From Lewinella sp039816955 (GTDB lineage Bacteria > Bacteroidota > Bacteroidia > Chitinophagales > Saprospiraceae): a DNA stretch of 19,015 bases. This document shows positions 1 to 6,932 of the stretch, in pieces (the first letter of the stretch is position 1; every line of letters starts with the position of its first letter). The stretch is taken from contig JBCBWU010000138.1 in the NCBI GenBank assembly GCA_039816955.1, forward strand, positions 1-19,015, given 5' to 3'. Made by a program: the position numbers and the translations under genes. The notes under the pieces were generated by a model. The model made no database searches and was not told where the DNA came from. It saw only the letters and a program-made list of their open reading frames with translations.

Positions 1-123
1 AAGATTGATTTTCCCTAGTTCCCGACCTAAGTAGTTACAAAAAAACACCTTTAAGGTAGTCACGTTTTTAAAATTCTCTGCTTATATATATGTTAATCAT
101 TTCTAATTTTTCAACAATGCACA

Positions 124-1704
124 ATGAAAGCAATTGGATTTCTAATTCTTATTCTGTTTTGGTCATTCCCTCTCCTTGCTCAAAACTATGTTCCAGATGA
201 GTTTATAGTGGAGTATCGATCAATTGCTAGTCTAGCCGATCAACAGGCAGCACGTGATCTTTACGGTATTACTGATTATGCTCCCCTATCCCAAGGTGTA
301 GAACTGTGGAGGGGAATTGATTTCCCACTGTCCGTTACCGAAAATGGTTTAACAACGGTCATCAATGATGTAGAGGAACTCATAGAATACATTATTGAAG
401 TTCAAGAGATCGATGATGGTAACAGCAATAATGCCACTGCAAGTATTGGCAGCGGCGATCCTAATTTTCAAACATTCTTAGATGCTTCAGATCTTATCAA
501 TGAAAATGGCACCTTTGATCCCCTCCCTCTTTGCGATGATAGCCATAATGCTAGATTAATTGGCCCTGATCAAAGTTCTAACCCAGAGCAAAGTCGTGTT
601 AAAATTATTATTGTGGATCAGATCGTTCCTGGTATTCCAAATGTAGATCTCGAAAGTGCTCCAACGGTATTAGGCGGCTTACATGGTATAAAGGTCCACT
701 CAGTTATCAGTAACATACTTGACCAAGCTGGTCTTACACAGGTAGAGTATATTAGTCTACCAATTTTTGATGATTCAGGGGTAGGGACTTCTGCCGCACT
801 TATCGAGACTGCCACCTTTATTCAAGACCAGCTAGCACAAGGAATTTGGTCTACAGAAGATATCATTATCGTCAACTTTAGTGCTAATGTAGTAATGCCT
901 GTTGATCTATCTAATATTCACACGAAGCCGATCTTACAAAAAAGATGGGAAAGCATCTACCTGCATAGAGTAGAGCTAACAAATAATCTACTAATAGTAA
1001 GTGCCGCAGGAAATCAAATGCTCACCGTTACCAATAATAATATCTTTCCCGCCTGTTCTTCTTTTGAGTTAGAAATTACTGTTGCGGGGACCCAGAGTTG
1101 TTTTTCAGAATCATGGGTAAATACTAACACAGATCCAGTGAATTTTGAAGTAGCGGCCGAAGCAGCTAATGTACTCACTTTCGATGGAGCAAATTATTAC
1201 CTATCCTCGGGTACTTCCTTTGCTGCTGCTGAGGTAACTGCTGTGATTGCACAACTAGCCGCGATGCAATTGTTTACGGATAGACGAGGTAATGCAAGAT
1301 TCCTTAAGGACCAATTTCTACAAAATACGCCTACTAACCCTGCGCTTACCAGTGCTGTACAGTATGGCAGGGTTTTAGATATTTCCGGAAATGCGGGAGC
1401 CCCTCCCCAAGGTGGTGGTTTTTTCCTCCAATCCACCACACCTGCCCCCTCCCTCACCCTACAAACCACCCCCAACCCCTTCTCCCAAAACGCCATCGTC
1501 AACATTGGAGTAGAGGTAGGGCAATCGCCACACTTGAGTTTGTACAATAGTATTGGGCAGCTAGTGCATCAGGAGGTCATTCCTAATCAGCAGGAACTGA
1601 CGGAGCTGCAGTGGTACACGCCCGACCAGCTGGTACGCGGTACTTACCTACTACGTGTACAGGTAGGCGATAAGGTAGAACAACAAATGATTGTGAAACA
1701 GTAA
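124..1704 (+). CDS. Secreted S8 (subtilisin-like) family protein with T9SS C-terminal sorting domain
   Basis: A 526-aa protein with a signal peptide (residues 1-19, ending LLAQ). Residues about 158-380 look like a divergent subtilase: Asp165 in IIIVDQIVP, His187 in GLHGIKVHSVI, an oxyanion-hole Asn297 in SAAGN, and Ser365 in SSGTSFAAAEV. The Ser and Asn motifs are canonical; the Asp (usually DTG) and His (usually HGTHVAG) motifs are altered, so activity is likely but not certain. A Pro/Thr-rich linker (about 425-450) leads to a type A sorting domain (about 445-526) with PNPF, LSLYNSIGQLV and GTYLLRVQ strands, which is normally cut off by the T9SS sortase after export. The gene stands alone, converging on the EamA gene at 1791. 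The part before about 1380 is visibly richer in A+T than the tail. The start is the first in-frame ATG and gives a proper signal peptide. Confidence 0.85.
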   Translation: MKAIGFLILILFWSFPLLAQNYVPDEFIVEYRSIASLADQQAARDLYGITDYAPLSQGVELWRGIDFPLSVTENGLTTVINDVEELIEYIIEVQEIDDGNSNNATASIGSGDPNFQTFLDASDLINENGTFDPLPLCDDSHNARLIGPDQSSNPEQSRVKIIIVDQIVPGIPNVDLESAPTVLGGLHGIKVHSVISNILDQAGLTQVEYISLPIFDDSGVGTSAALIETATFIQDQLAQGIWSTEDIIIVNFSANVVMPVDLSNIHTKPILQKRWESIYLHRVELTNNLLIVSAAGNQMLTVTNNNIFPACSSFELEITVAGTQSCFSESWVNTNTDPVNFEVAAEAANVLTFDGANYYLSSGTSFAAAEVTAVIAQLAAMQLFTDRRGNARFLKDQFLQNTPTNPALTSAVQYGRVLDISGNAGAPPQGGGFFLQSTTPAPSLTLQTTPNPFSQNAIVNIGVEVGQSPHLSLYNSIGQLVHQEVIPNQQELTELQWYTPDQLVRGTYLLRVQVGDKVEQQMIVKQ

Positions 1705-1752
1705 TAGAAGACCAACGAAGATTACGAACAACGCTCTCATCTTCGGTACACC

Positions 1753-1784
1753 GGCCGGTTGCACGCAATAGTGGGCAGCCGGCC
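1753..1784. terminator. Possible bidirectional terminator hairpin between convergent genes
   Basis: GGCCGG at 1753-1758 pairs with CCGGCC at 1779-1784 around a 20-nt loop, in the 86-bp gap between the stop of the subtilase gene (1704) and the stop of the EamA gene (1791). The location fits a shared terminator, but there is no T-run on either strand, so the call rests on position and the GC stem only. Confidence 0.3.
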
Positions 1785-1790
1785 TCCTTA

Positions 1791-2645
1791 TTACAGGCGC
1801 TCTACCCGCCGCCGTGGTACCCTTTTGCGCAGCACCAAGATGCGCACAACCAGCGCCAGCACAATAATCAAACCGCCAACGATGGCCAGGGTACTAGGAT
1901 GCTCTCCGTAGCCAATAACCACCCAGACTGGATTGAAGAGTGGCTCTAGCATGGTGATCAAAGAGGTTTCCGTAGCAGTGGTACGTTTCAGACCGTAGGT
2001 GAAGAGCAGGTACCCTAAGCCCATTTGAATGAGGCCCAAATAGGCCAACATCCAGTGGGCCTCTGCGGTAAAAGGAGCTGATGCCCAAAAAGTGGGAAAG
2101 CCAATCAAAGCAACAAGGACATTGCCCCAAAAGACCGCGGATACATGGTATTCGGGCGGGTTGGCCCGCTGCCCCAGCATAAAACCCGCGTAGGCTATTC
2201 CGGATAAGACCGCAATCACCAAACCCCAGCCCCCCGAAGTATCAAGCCCTTCCATAAAGAAGAGGCTCATACCCACAAAGCACACTACGGTAGTTATGAT
2301 ATTCACCCGGCGGTAGGGCATCTTCAAGAGCAATGGCTCTAGCAGTAGCACGTAGGCCACGCCGGTATACTGCAAGAAAATGGCATTGGCGGCGGTAGTC
2401 CATTTAGTGGAAGTCACAAAACAAATGAGGAGTGCCGCGTAGAACAATACATTAAGGACCGTCAAGCGGTTGATGCGAAGTACCTCCTTGCGGTAGACCG
2501 CAAAAAAGACCAGCATGGTATACAAGGCCCGCACACATAAGATGGTAAACGGTTCCTGCGGCAACCACTTGATAAACAAGCCCGCAGAACTCCATACCAA
2601 AGCGGCAAAAACTACGGCCATCAAGCCCTTATTCCGTTCGTCCAT
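1791..2645 (-). CDS. EamA/DMT-superfamily transporter
   Basis: A 284-aa, very hydrophobic protein with the usual length and duplicated five-helix architecture of EamA (DMT) permeases. The first repeat starts MAVVFAALVWSSAGLFIKW and the second about residue 140 (GLVIAVLSGIAYAGFMLG). The typical end of the second repeat is present (TTATETSLITMLEPLFNPVW, then a glycine-rich last helix). A basic tail (RKRVPRRRVERL) follows the last helix and is probably cytoplasmic. The family exports or imports metabolites such as amino acids; the substrate cannot be read from the sequence. The ATG at 2645 is 47 nt after the stop of the PBP4-like gene on the same strand, so the two are likely co-transcribed. It is only distantly similar to the EamA protein at 5841-6731. 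Confidence 0.9.
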   Translation of the reverse strand: MDERNKGLMAVVFAALVWSSAGLFIKWLPQEPFTILCVRALYTMLVFFAVYRKEVLRINRLTVLNVLFYAALLICFVTSTKWTTAANAIFLQYTGVAYVLLLEPLLLKMPYRRVNIITTVVCFVGMSLFFMEGLDTSGGWGLVIAVLSGIAYAGFMLGQRANPPEYHVSAVFWGNVLVALIGFPTFWASAPFTAEAHWMLAYLGLIQMGLGYLLFTYGLKRTTATETSLITMLEPLFNPVWVVIGYGEHPSTLAIVGGLIIVLALVVRILVLRKRVPRRRVERL

Positions 2646-2692
2646 AAGCCCGGCATTAGTTGCAGTAAAACCAGCCGCAAATGTGGGATAAA

Positions 2693-4156
2693 TTATTCAG
2701 CTAGCCGTGCCATTAGCGCATATAATTTTCGGCGGGCCGGAGCTCCTCCACCTTCGTAGTTGTTGAGCATAATACTAAAGGCCAATACCTGACCATCACG
2801 CCGCGTCACGTAGCCCGCATAAGCCCGCACTTGCTCCAGCGAACCACTCTTCGCCCGTAGTTGACCTTCCGCAGCAGTACCCCGCAAACCATTCCTCAAA
2901 CTACCTGATCGCCCCGCCACCGGTAGGCTTTCCCAAAAGGCGGCTCCTTCACCCTCATCCTGGTACATCACACTTAGGAGGCGGGTCACAAAAGCAGGCG
3001 GGAGCACATTGCGCGGGGCCATACCTGCACCATCGTACAACTGCACGCCCGCAGTGGGCACATCCCGGCTTTGCCAATATTCGTAGGTCGCTTCCAGACC
3101 CGCCTTGGCACTTCCTTCTCCCTTTTGTGCCAAGCCAATAGCGCGCAATAGGACCTCCGCATACAGGTTTACACTACGCATATTGGTACGTTTTACAATA
3201 GCCGTTAAAGACGGACTGCGATGTACATGTAGTACCGTACGCGCACCAGCTGTGGGGCGCTCCATTTCTAGTCGGCGTAAGCTGGCGGGGGGGCGTTGGC
3301 AAATGATACCCACCTCTTCCAAGGTCTCTTGTAGTTGTTGGGCCGCAAAGAGTGGTGGATCCGGTATAGAACCTTTGATGCTAAACAATCCACTACCCAC
3401 CGGAATGGTGCCACGCAGAAAGCGCTGATAGGTATAGGGAGCTCCGTAAATGTAGGCATTGTCGCCACTTCCCCGTGCTGCGCTAGTCACCTCATTGACA
3501 AACTGCAAACCGCGTACATTGGGCTCCACACGCGCCACAGTTGGGGTAGCTCCAAGTTGGGCTCTTTGCCTAAATCGCAGATAGTATAGGTTTTCGTGCG
3601 CATTGATACCAAAGGCCCCACAGCCGTAGTAGTTTCCCATATCCAGCCACTGCCAGTGACTACCGTTAGCAGCACTCGAAAACGCCAAATCATCGGCAAT
3701 TACGCGGCCGGTTACCTGACGAATGCCGGTTTGCTGTACAGCCAATCTAAACTGCTGTAGCACTTGTGACCACCGGGCCACCCCTTCCATTTCCGGTGAG
3801 CCTAAGGTGGGGTCACCATTACCTATGATGTAGATATTCCCATTCAGTATACCCTGGGCATCTAAATAACCATCGTAGGCAATTTGGGTCTCAAAACGAT
3901 AATCCGCACCTAATATCTGTAGGGCAGTCGCAGTAGTGAGCAGCTTGAGATTAGAGGCTGGAATCAGACTTCGTCCACCCTCATGATGGGCTAGCAAGCG
4001 GCCACTTTGCGCATCCGCAATCGCCACCCCCACGCTGCTGTGTACGAGGTAATCATCATCGACCCAGTCGTCAATTACGCCCTGCCAGTTGGCCTGCCCT
4101 ATAATACTACTACTCATCAGGGTACCGCAAAGTAAAAAAAGTAAACAGCGTAGCAT
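2693..4156 (-). CDS. dacB: D-alanyl-D-alanine carboxypeptidase/endopeptidase, PBP4 (DacB) family
   Basis: A 487-aa low-molecular-weight class C penicillin-binding protein. The ATG at 4156 is chosen because it starts a signal peptide (MLRCLLFLLCGTL..., cleavage near SIIGQA); the open frame runs 50 codons further upstream but only through GC-rich repeat DNA with low-complexity Arg/Ala sequence. All three active-site motifs are visible: SNLK (Ser68, Lys71), SVN (Ser328-Asn330) and KSG (Lys436-Gly438). PBP4 landmarks also occur: GNGDPTLGS near 112-120, YDGAGMAPRN near 374-383 and LNNY near 464. The long insert between the first two motifs is normal for PBP4. It should act in the periplasm, trimming or cleaving peptidoglycan peptides. 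A second, divergent paralogue lies at 11619-12980. Confidence 0.93.
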   Translation of the reverse strand: MLRCLLFLLCGTLMSSSIIGQANWQGVIDDWVDDDYLVHSSVGVAIADAQSGRLLAHHEGGRSLIPASNLKLLTTATALQILGADYRFETQIAYDGYLDAQGILNGNIYIIGNGDPTLGSPEMEGVARWSQVLQQFRLAVQQTGIRQVTGRVIADDLAFSSAANGSHWQWLDMGNYYGCGAFGINAHENLYYLRFRQRAQLGATPTVARVEPNVRGLQFVNEVTSAARGSGDNAYIYGAPYTYQRFLRGTIPVGSGLFSIKGSIPDPPLFAAQQLQETLEEVGIICQRPPASLRRLEMERPTAGARTVLHVHRSPSLTAIVKRTNMRSVNLYAEVLLRAIGLAQKGEGSAKAGLEATYEYWQSRDVPTAGVQLYDGAGMAPRNVLPPAFVTRLLSVMYQDEGEGAAFWESLPVAGRSGSLRNGLRGTAAEGQLRAKSGSLEQVRAYAGYVTRRDGQVLAFSIMLNNYEGGGAPARRKLYALMARLAE

Positions 4157-4200
4157 AGGCGCTTGTGATTGGTTTGTACAGACAATATCGCAATTTATTT

Positions 4201-4320
4201 GGGGGCTCCGCCAGCCCCTCCTGAGGTCGGGGCGGCGTCGGGCTATTCGGGCTATCCCCCTTCTATCCCTAGCCCTTGCGCCGTCCCGGCACCGGGCTCG
4301 CGCCAAGGCGCTCGCGTGAG
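4201..4320 (-). repeat. GC-rich intergenic repeat, copy A
   Basis: A GC-rich non-coding block just upstream of the dacB-like gene. Read on the minus strand it contains a 29-nt core (4265-4293) that recurs exactly, in opposite orientation, at 5709-5737. Outside the core, smaller blocks are also shared in the same order: AGCCCGACGC and GCGGAGCCCC, followed by CAAA at the boundary. It contains several internal inverted repeats, for example GGGGCT/AGCCCC (4202-4218) and GCGCC/GGCGC around 4300-4312. The mosaic of conserved and variable blocks suggests a dispersed structured element rather than a gene. Confidence 0.8.
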
Positions 4321-4338
4321 GGCTATTATTGGTACTGG

Positions 4339-4356
4339 GACGCGATAAATCGCGTC
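4339..4356. repeat. REP-like perfect hairpin
   Basis: GACGCGA and TCGCGTC form a perfect 7-bp inverted repeat around a TAAA loop. It lies directly beside repeat copy A in a non-coding stretch. Such short GC-rich palindromes resemble REP or MITE-type elements; one copy in the window cannot prove dispersal. Confidence 0.55.
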
Positions 4357-4729
4357 GCTACGCCAATTAAGTTGAGCATGATTACTGAAGACTCTTGATT
4401 TGTAATCATTCATTTTTGAAAAAAATCAAAAAAAATCCCGTTCCCACTTACCTCTATGCTCCGGTAGTACATATACCACCAAAAGCGCACCTAAAAGTGC
4501 TGCATACTCAACCTAACCCTCAGGGAACACTTCCCGCAAATTGTAAGACTAATGAGAAATCCTTTTTGCTCGCCTCACTTAAATCTACTGGACTCAATGA
4601 CCAGGATATTAAGTGGCAGTAGCCTACTCGTTTGAGCGCAAATGGGGGCGTTGCTGCCTGATAACGGCAGCTTGGCAGAAGTGAAAATGTCCGTTCAGAA
4701 CATTTTTTTGCCGCGTTCTAGTCGCCCTT
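4357..4729. other. Intergenic stretch without a convincing gene
   Basis: About 370 bases between the REP-like hairpin and the lipoprotein promoter. The only open frame (4395-4622, + strand) has a TTG start with no internal ATG and matches no family I recognise, so it is not annotated. Small hairpins are visible at 4653-4671 (GCTGCC/GGCAGC) and 4684-4706 (AAAATGT/ACATTTT followed by more T). The second could be a weak terminator, and its T-rich arm runs into the -33 element of the promoter at 4707. Confidence 0.5.
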
Positions 4730-4737
4730 TACATTTG
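4707..4737 (+). promoter_or_regulatory. Bacteroidota-type promoter for the lipoprotein gene
   Basis: TTTG at 4707-4710, 19 nt of spacer, then TACATTTG at 4730-4737. This matches the Bacteroidota primary sigma consensus (-33 TTTG or TTG, -7 TAnnTTTG) in both elements and in spacing. Transcription would start near 4743-4746, leaving a leader of about 80 nt before the ATG at 4825. Confidence 0.72.
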
Positions 4738-4824
4738 TGATCGAACAAAACCTCGCTCTATTTCGAGCACCTAAATTATTAACTGAAACTTGGTCCCCGG
4801 CCAACACTCAAAAATTTAAGACTG

Positions 4825-5346
4825 ATGAAAAATTTATTTTTTGCACTCCTTACCATTACTGCTTTTACTGTATTCACGGGCTGTAACAACGATGATGACG
4901 AGCCAGCAGCAGCCAAAACAGAGTTTACCTACGACGGCACCACCTATGACCTTGCCGGAGGTTTCTTAAACAACTTTGGCCGCAACCTAAATAACACCTA
5001 CGATTGGGACATTTTTCTGGTGACCGAAGGTATTACCAAAAATGGTACTCGCTTTGCGGGAGAAGGTAGCTACATCTACCTAGACGTAAACACCGACTCT
5101 GATGCAGGCCTGGTAGCCGGCACCTACAATTGGGCGAACACTCGCGAAAATTTCACCCTTGTTCCTGGTACGGTCGTGGCAATTGACCACAATTTCTCAA
5201 CCAACGCTGGCACCAACCTAGAAGTTACTGATGGTACAGTGGACATTGCCATCAATGGCATGGAAACAACCGTTACTTTTACCCTCACCCTCGCTGATGG
5301 GAAAACGGTAAGTGGAGAGTGGACAGGTGTGATGGAGGATATCTAG
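4825..5346 (+). CDS. Small putative surface lipoprotein, function unknown
   Basis: A 173-aa protein with a lipoprotein signal: MKN, a hydrophobic core, and the lipobox FTGC with Cys20. The residues after the cysteine are NNDDDE. In Bacteroidota an acidic run just after the lipid cysteine acts as a lipoprotein export signal, so surface exposure is the likely fate (inference). The remainder is Thr/Asp/Asn/Gly-rich with alternating hydrophobic positions, which suggests an all-beta fold, for example FTYDGTTYDLAGG and VDIAINGMETTVTFTLTLADG. I do not recognise a named domain. It is a single-gene unit with its own promoter (4707-4737) and terminator (5378-5416), and it sits between inverted copies of an intergenic repeat. 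Confidence 0.85.
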   Translation: MKNLFFALLTITAFTVFTGCNNDDDEPAAAKTEFTYDGTTYDLAGGFLNNFGRNLNNTYDWDIFLVTEGITKNGTRFAGEGSYIYLDVNTDSDAGLVAGTYNWANTRENFTLVPGTVVAIDHNFSTNAGTNLEVTDGTVDIAINGMETTVTFTLTLADGKTVSGEWTGVMEDI

Positions 5347-5377
5347 GCGCTTGTATTAGAAACGAATTACCACTCTT

Positions 5378-5416
5378 CCCCAAGTACCGGCCTGGCTGGT
5401 GCTTGGGGATTTTTTG
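5378..5416 (+). terminator. Rho-independent terminator of the lipoprotein gene
   Basis: An 11-bp stem (CCCCAAGTACC at 5378-5388 with GGTGCTTGGGG at 5398-5408, one T-G wobble), a 9-nt loop, then A and a run of T from 5410. It begins 32 nt after the stop codon and is the clearest intrinsic terminator in the window. Confidence 0.85.
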
Positions 5417-5422
5417 TGCTGA

Positions 5423-5443
5423 GGTTTCGCGGAATTCATTCCG
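5423..5443. repeat. 21-nt direct repeat, first copy
   Basis: This 21-nt stretch, containing the palindrome CGGAATTCATTCCG, is repeated exactly at 5566-5586, where it forms one arm of a larger hairpin. It begins just after the lipoprotein terminator. Confidence 0.7.
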
Positions 5444-5525
5444 TGTTCCTTCGGCTTAGCCTCACTTTTGCGGCATAGCTGGCTACAGCGGAGTTGCATA
5501 GTGCAGGCGCCAGTGGGAATTGCAA

Positions 5526-5661
5526 GCGGAATGAATGACTTTGTTTTTTAGTTCGTCCCATTTATGGTTTCGCGGAATTCATTCCGCTTTAAATATCTAC
5601 GGCGGAATAAATTCCGCGGAACTAAATACGCATAGGTGGGACGGGGAATAAAACAAAGTCA
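5526..5661. repeat. Nested inverted-repeat element (REP/MITE-like)
   Basis: An imperfect palindrome of about 130 nt. The outer arms, 5536-5566 and 5631-5661, match at 24 of 31 positions; both start or end with the TGACTTTG/CAAAGTCA block and contain GTCCCA/TGGGAC. Inside, 5571-5587 pairs with 5602-5618 at 16 of 17 positions around a 14-nt AT-rich loop. Variants of the GCGGAATnAATTCCGC motif occur at 5526-5536, 5571-5587 and 5602-5618. There is no open frame or transposase, so it would be non-autonomous if mobile. Confidence 0.75.
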
Positions 5662-5679
5662 AAACAGTCCATCGTAGCC

Positions 5680-5830
5680 GAGCGCGCGACTGCCCTGGCA
5701 GGAGCATGGTGCCGGGACGGCGCAAGGGCTAGGGATGGGAAGGGTACTGGCCGTAGCGTTAGCGGAGGCAAGTGAGACTGGACAGCCCGACGCAAGCCCA
5801 CGCTGTGCGTGAGGCGAAGCGGAGCCCCAA
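5680..5830 (+). repeat. GC-rich intergenic repeat, copy B
   Basis: Related to copy A (4201-4320) but in opposite orientation. The 29-nt core (5709-5737) is identical to the reverse complement of 4265-4293. Further shared blocks follow in the same order: AAGGG, AGCCCGACGC (5784-5793) and GCGGAGCCCC ending at 5828, then CAAA. The copies differ in the intervening sequence (extra bases here between the core and AGCCCGACGC). It ends about 12 bp from the stop codon of the EamA gene at 5841. Confidence 0.8.
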
Positions 5831-5840
5831 AGATGACTGA

Positions 5841-6731
5841 TTAATTCTTGCTCAAATAGACCCCCGCCAAAATAAGTCCCATGCCCGCAAAATGGACCAG
5901 TGCAATGACCTCGCCATCTAGCGCGCCCCAGCCCATGGCAACTGCTGGCACTAGATAACTGACGGTGCTGCCAAATACCGGGCTGGTCCACTGAATGAGT
6001 TGAAAAAAGATGATGCCGGCTAGTACGGTGCTGAATAAGGCCAGCACAGTGATATAGCCCACTCCTTTCCAGGCCTCCGGCTGCGCTTGTAGGGTACTGA
6101 TAAAATCTGTGCCCAAAAGCAGGTAAAGCAGAACGGGTATGCCCACCAGGGAAAAGGAGACCGCGCTAATGGTGAGGCCATTTAGGCTACGTAGTTTAAA
6201 GCCGACAATGTTGCTGCTGGAAGCATAGCACAAGCAAGCCAAAACAATGAGTAAACCATAGATCCATTTACCGCCTAAACCTACCTCCTCACCGAAAGCA
6301 AACAGGCAGATAGCTCCGACAAGCCCGATGAGGATACCGAGGGTCTTGGTCCACGTAAAACTGGTATTGAAAAAGACGATACCCAATGACAGGGTGAAGA
6401 GCGGGGTGAGCGAATTGAGGATGCCGGCCAAAGAGCTGCTCACATACTCCTGGGCCGCAGGAAAGAGGAAGGCCGGTAAGCCCGTACCCATAACCCCCAC
6501 CAGAAACAAGAGTGGTAGCTGCTCTCGCTTGATTTTACGAAGCTCGCGGACGAGGATGGGAGAAAAGGCCAGGGCCGAAACCCCCAAGCGAATGCCCGCT
6601 ACCTGGACGGGGGGGAAATAGACAAGCCCCCATTTGATGAGCACGTAGGAGGTACCCCAGATTAAGCTCAATAAGCCCAATATGCCCCAGGCTTGCCAAG
6701 CCGCCAGACGGCCTTGCTGAGTACTATCCAT
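5841..6731 (-). CDS. EamA/DMT-superfamily transporter
   Basis: A 296-aa integral membrane protein with the ten-helix, two-repeat EamA layout. The first repeat begins near residue 17 (LGLLSLIWGTSYVLIKWGLVYF) and has the typical VAGIRLGVSALAF second helix; the second repeat begins near 150. The end carries the family pattern SPVFGSTVSYLVPAVAMGWGALDGE followed by a last helix (GMGLILAGVYLSKN). The ATG at 6731 is preferred; the frame extends 13 codons upstream only by using a TTG. The substrate is unknown. The gene is divergent from the propeller gene at 6933 across a 201-bp gap, and its 3' end abuts repeat copy B. Confidence 0.9.
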   Translation of the reverse strand: MDSTQQGRLAAWQAWGILGLLSLIWGTSYVLIKWGLVYFPPVQVAGIRLGVSALAFSPILVRELRKIKREQLPLLFLVGVMGTGLPAFLFPAAQEYVSSSLAGILNSLTPLFTLSLGIVFFNTSFTWTKTLGILIGLVGAICLFAFGEEVGLGGKWIYGLLIVLACLCYASSSNIVGFKLRSLNGLTISAVSFSLVGIPVLLYLLLGTDFISTLQAQPEAWKGVGYITVLALFSTVLAGIIFFQLIQWTSPVFGSTVSYLVPAVAMGWGALDGEVIALVHFAGMGLILAGVYLSKN

Positions 6732-6932
6732 TGCCTTTTTGATCCCGTTTCTAAATGAAGTAGTACGCAAGATACTGGTTTTTTACAGTTGAGGGACGGC
6801 GGCCAAACCCTTTTAGCGGTTGTTAGCGTCTTGCCATAGGATGGGGTCTTAGCCATCGCTTGCACGCTGTGATCTTCGTATATTGAGTAGGACCATCAGC
6901 CGCAGACTATTGAAAACCCAAATACCACCATT

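Noticed and set aside
1197..1547. 116-codon minus-strand frame inside the subtilase gene
   Set aside because: A shadow of the real gene, open only because the opposite strand is C-rich in the Pro linker.
4157..4306. 50-codon N-terminal extension of the dacB-like gene
   Set aside because: It reads through the GC-rich repeat as low-complexity Arg/Ala sequence, and the ATG at 4156 begins a good signal peptide.
4395..4622. 75-codon open frame in the intergenic region before the lipoprotein gene
   Set aside because: It starts at TTG with no internal ATG, shows no domain or signal, and lies in a repeat-rich stretch; nothing supports translation.
5423..5661. CRISPR array
   Set aside because: The repeated unit is a palindrome in mixed orientations with irregular spacing and no repeat-spacer periodicity; no cas gene is present.
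4201..5830. Composite transposon carrying the lipoprotein gene
   Set aside because: No transposase or integrase, no target-site duplication visible, and the flanking repeats look like mosaic intergenic elements rather than insertion sequences.
5659..5991. 110-codon open frame on the minus strand across repeat copy B and the end of the EamA gene
   Set aside because: It overlaps a real gene in another frame and otherwise translates repeat DNA; low-complexity Cys/Ser/Gly content with no family match.
6863..6886. Possible promoter TTG-N16-TATATTGA before the propeller gene
   Set aside because: The -7 element misses the TTTG end and the spacer is short for the Bacteroidota consensus; too weak to annotate.
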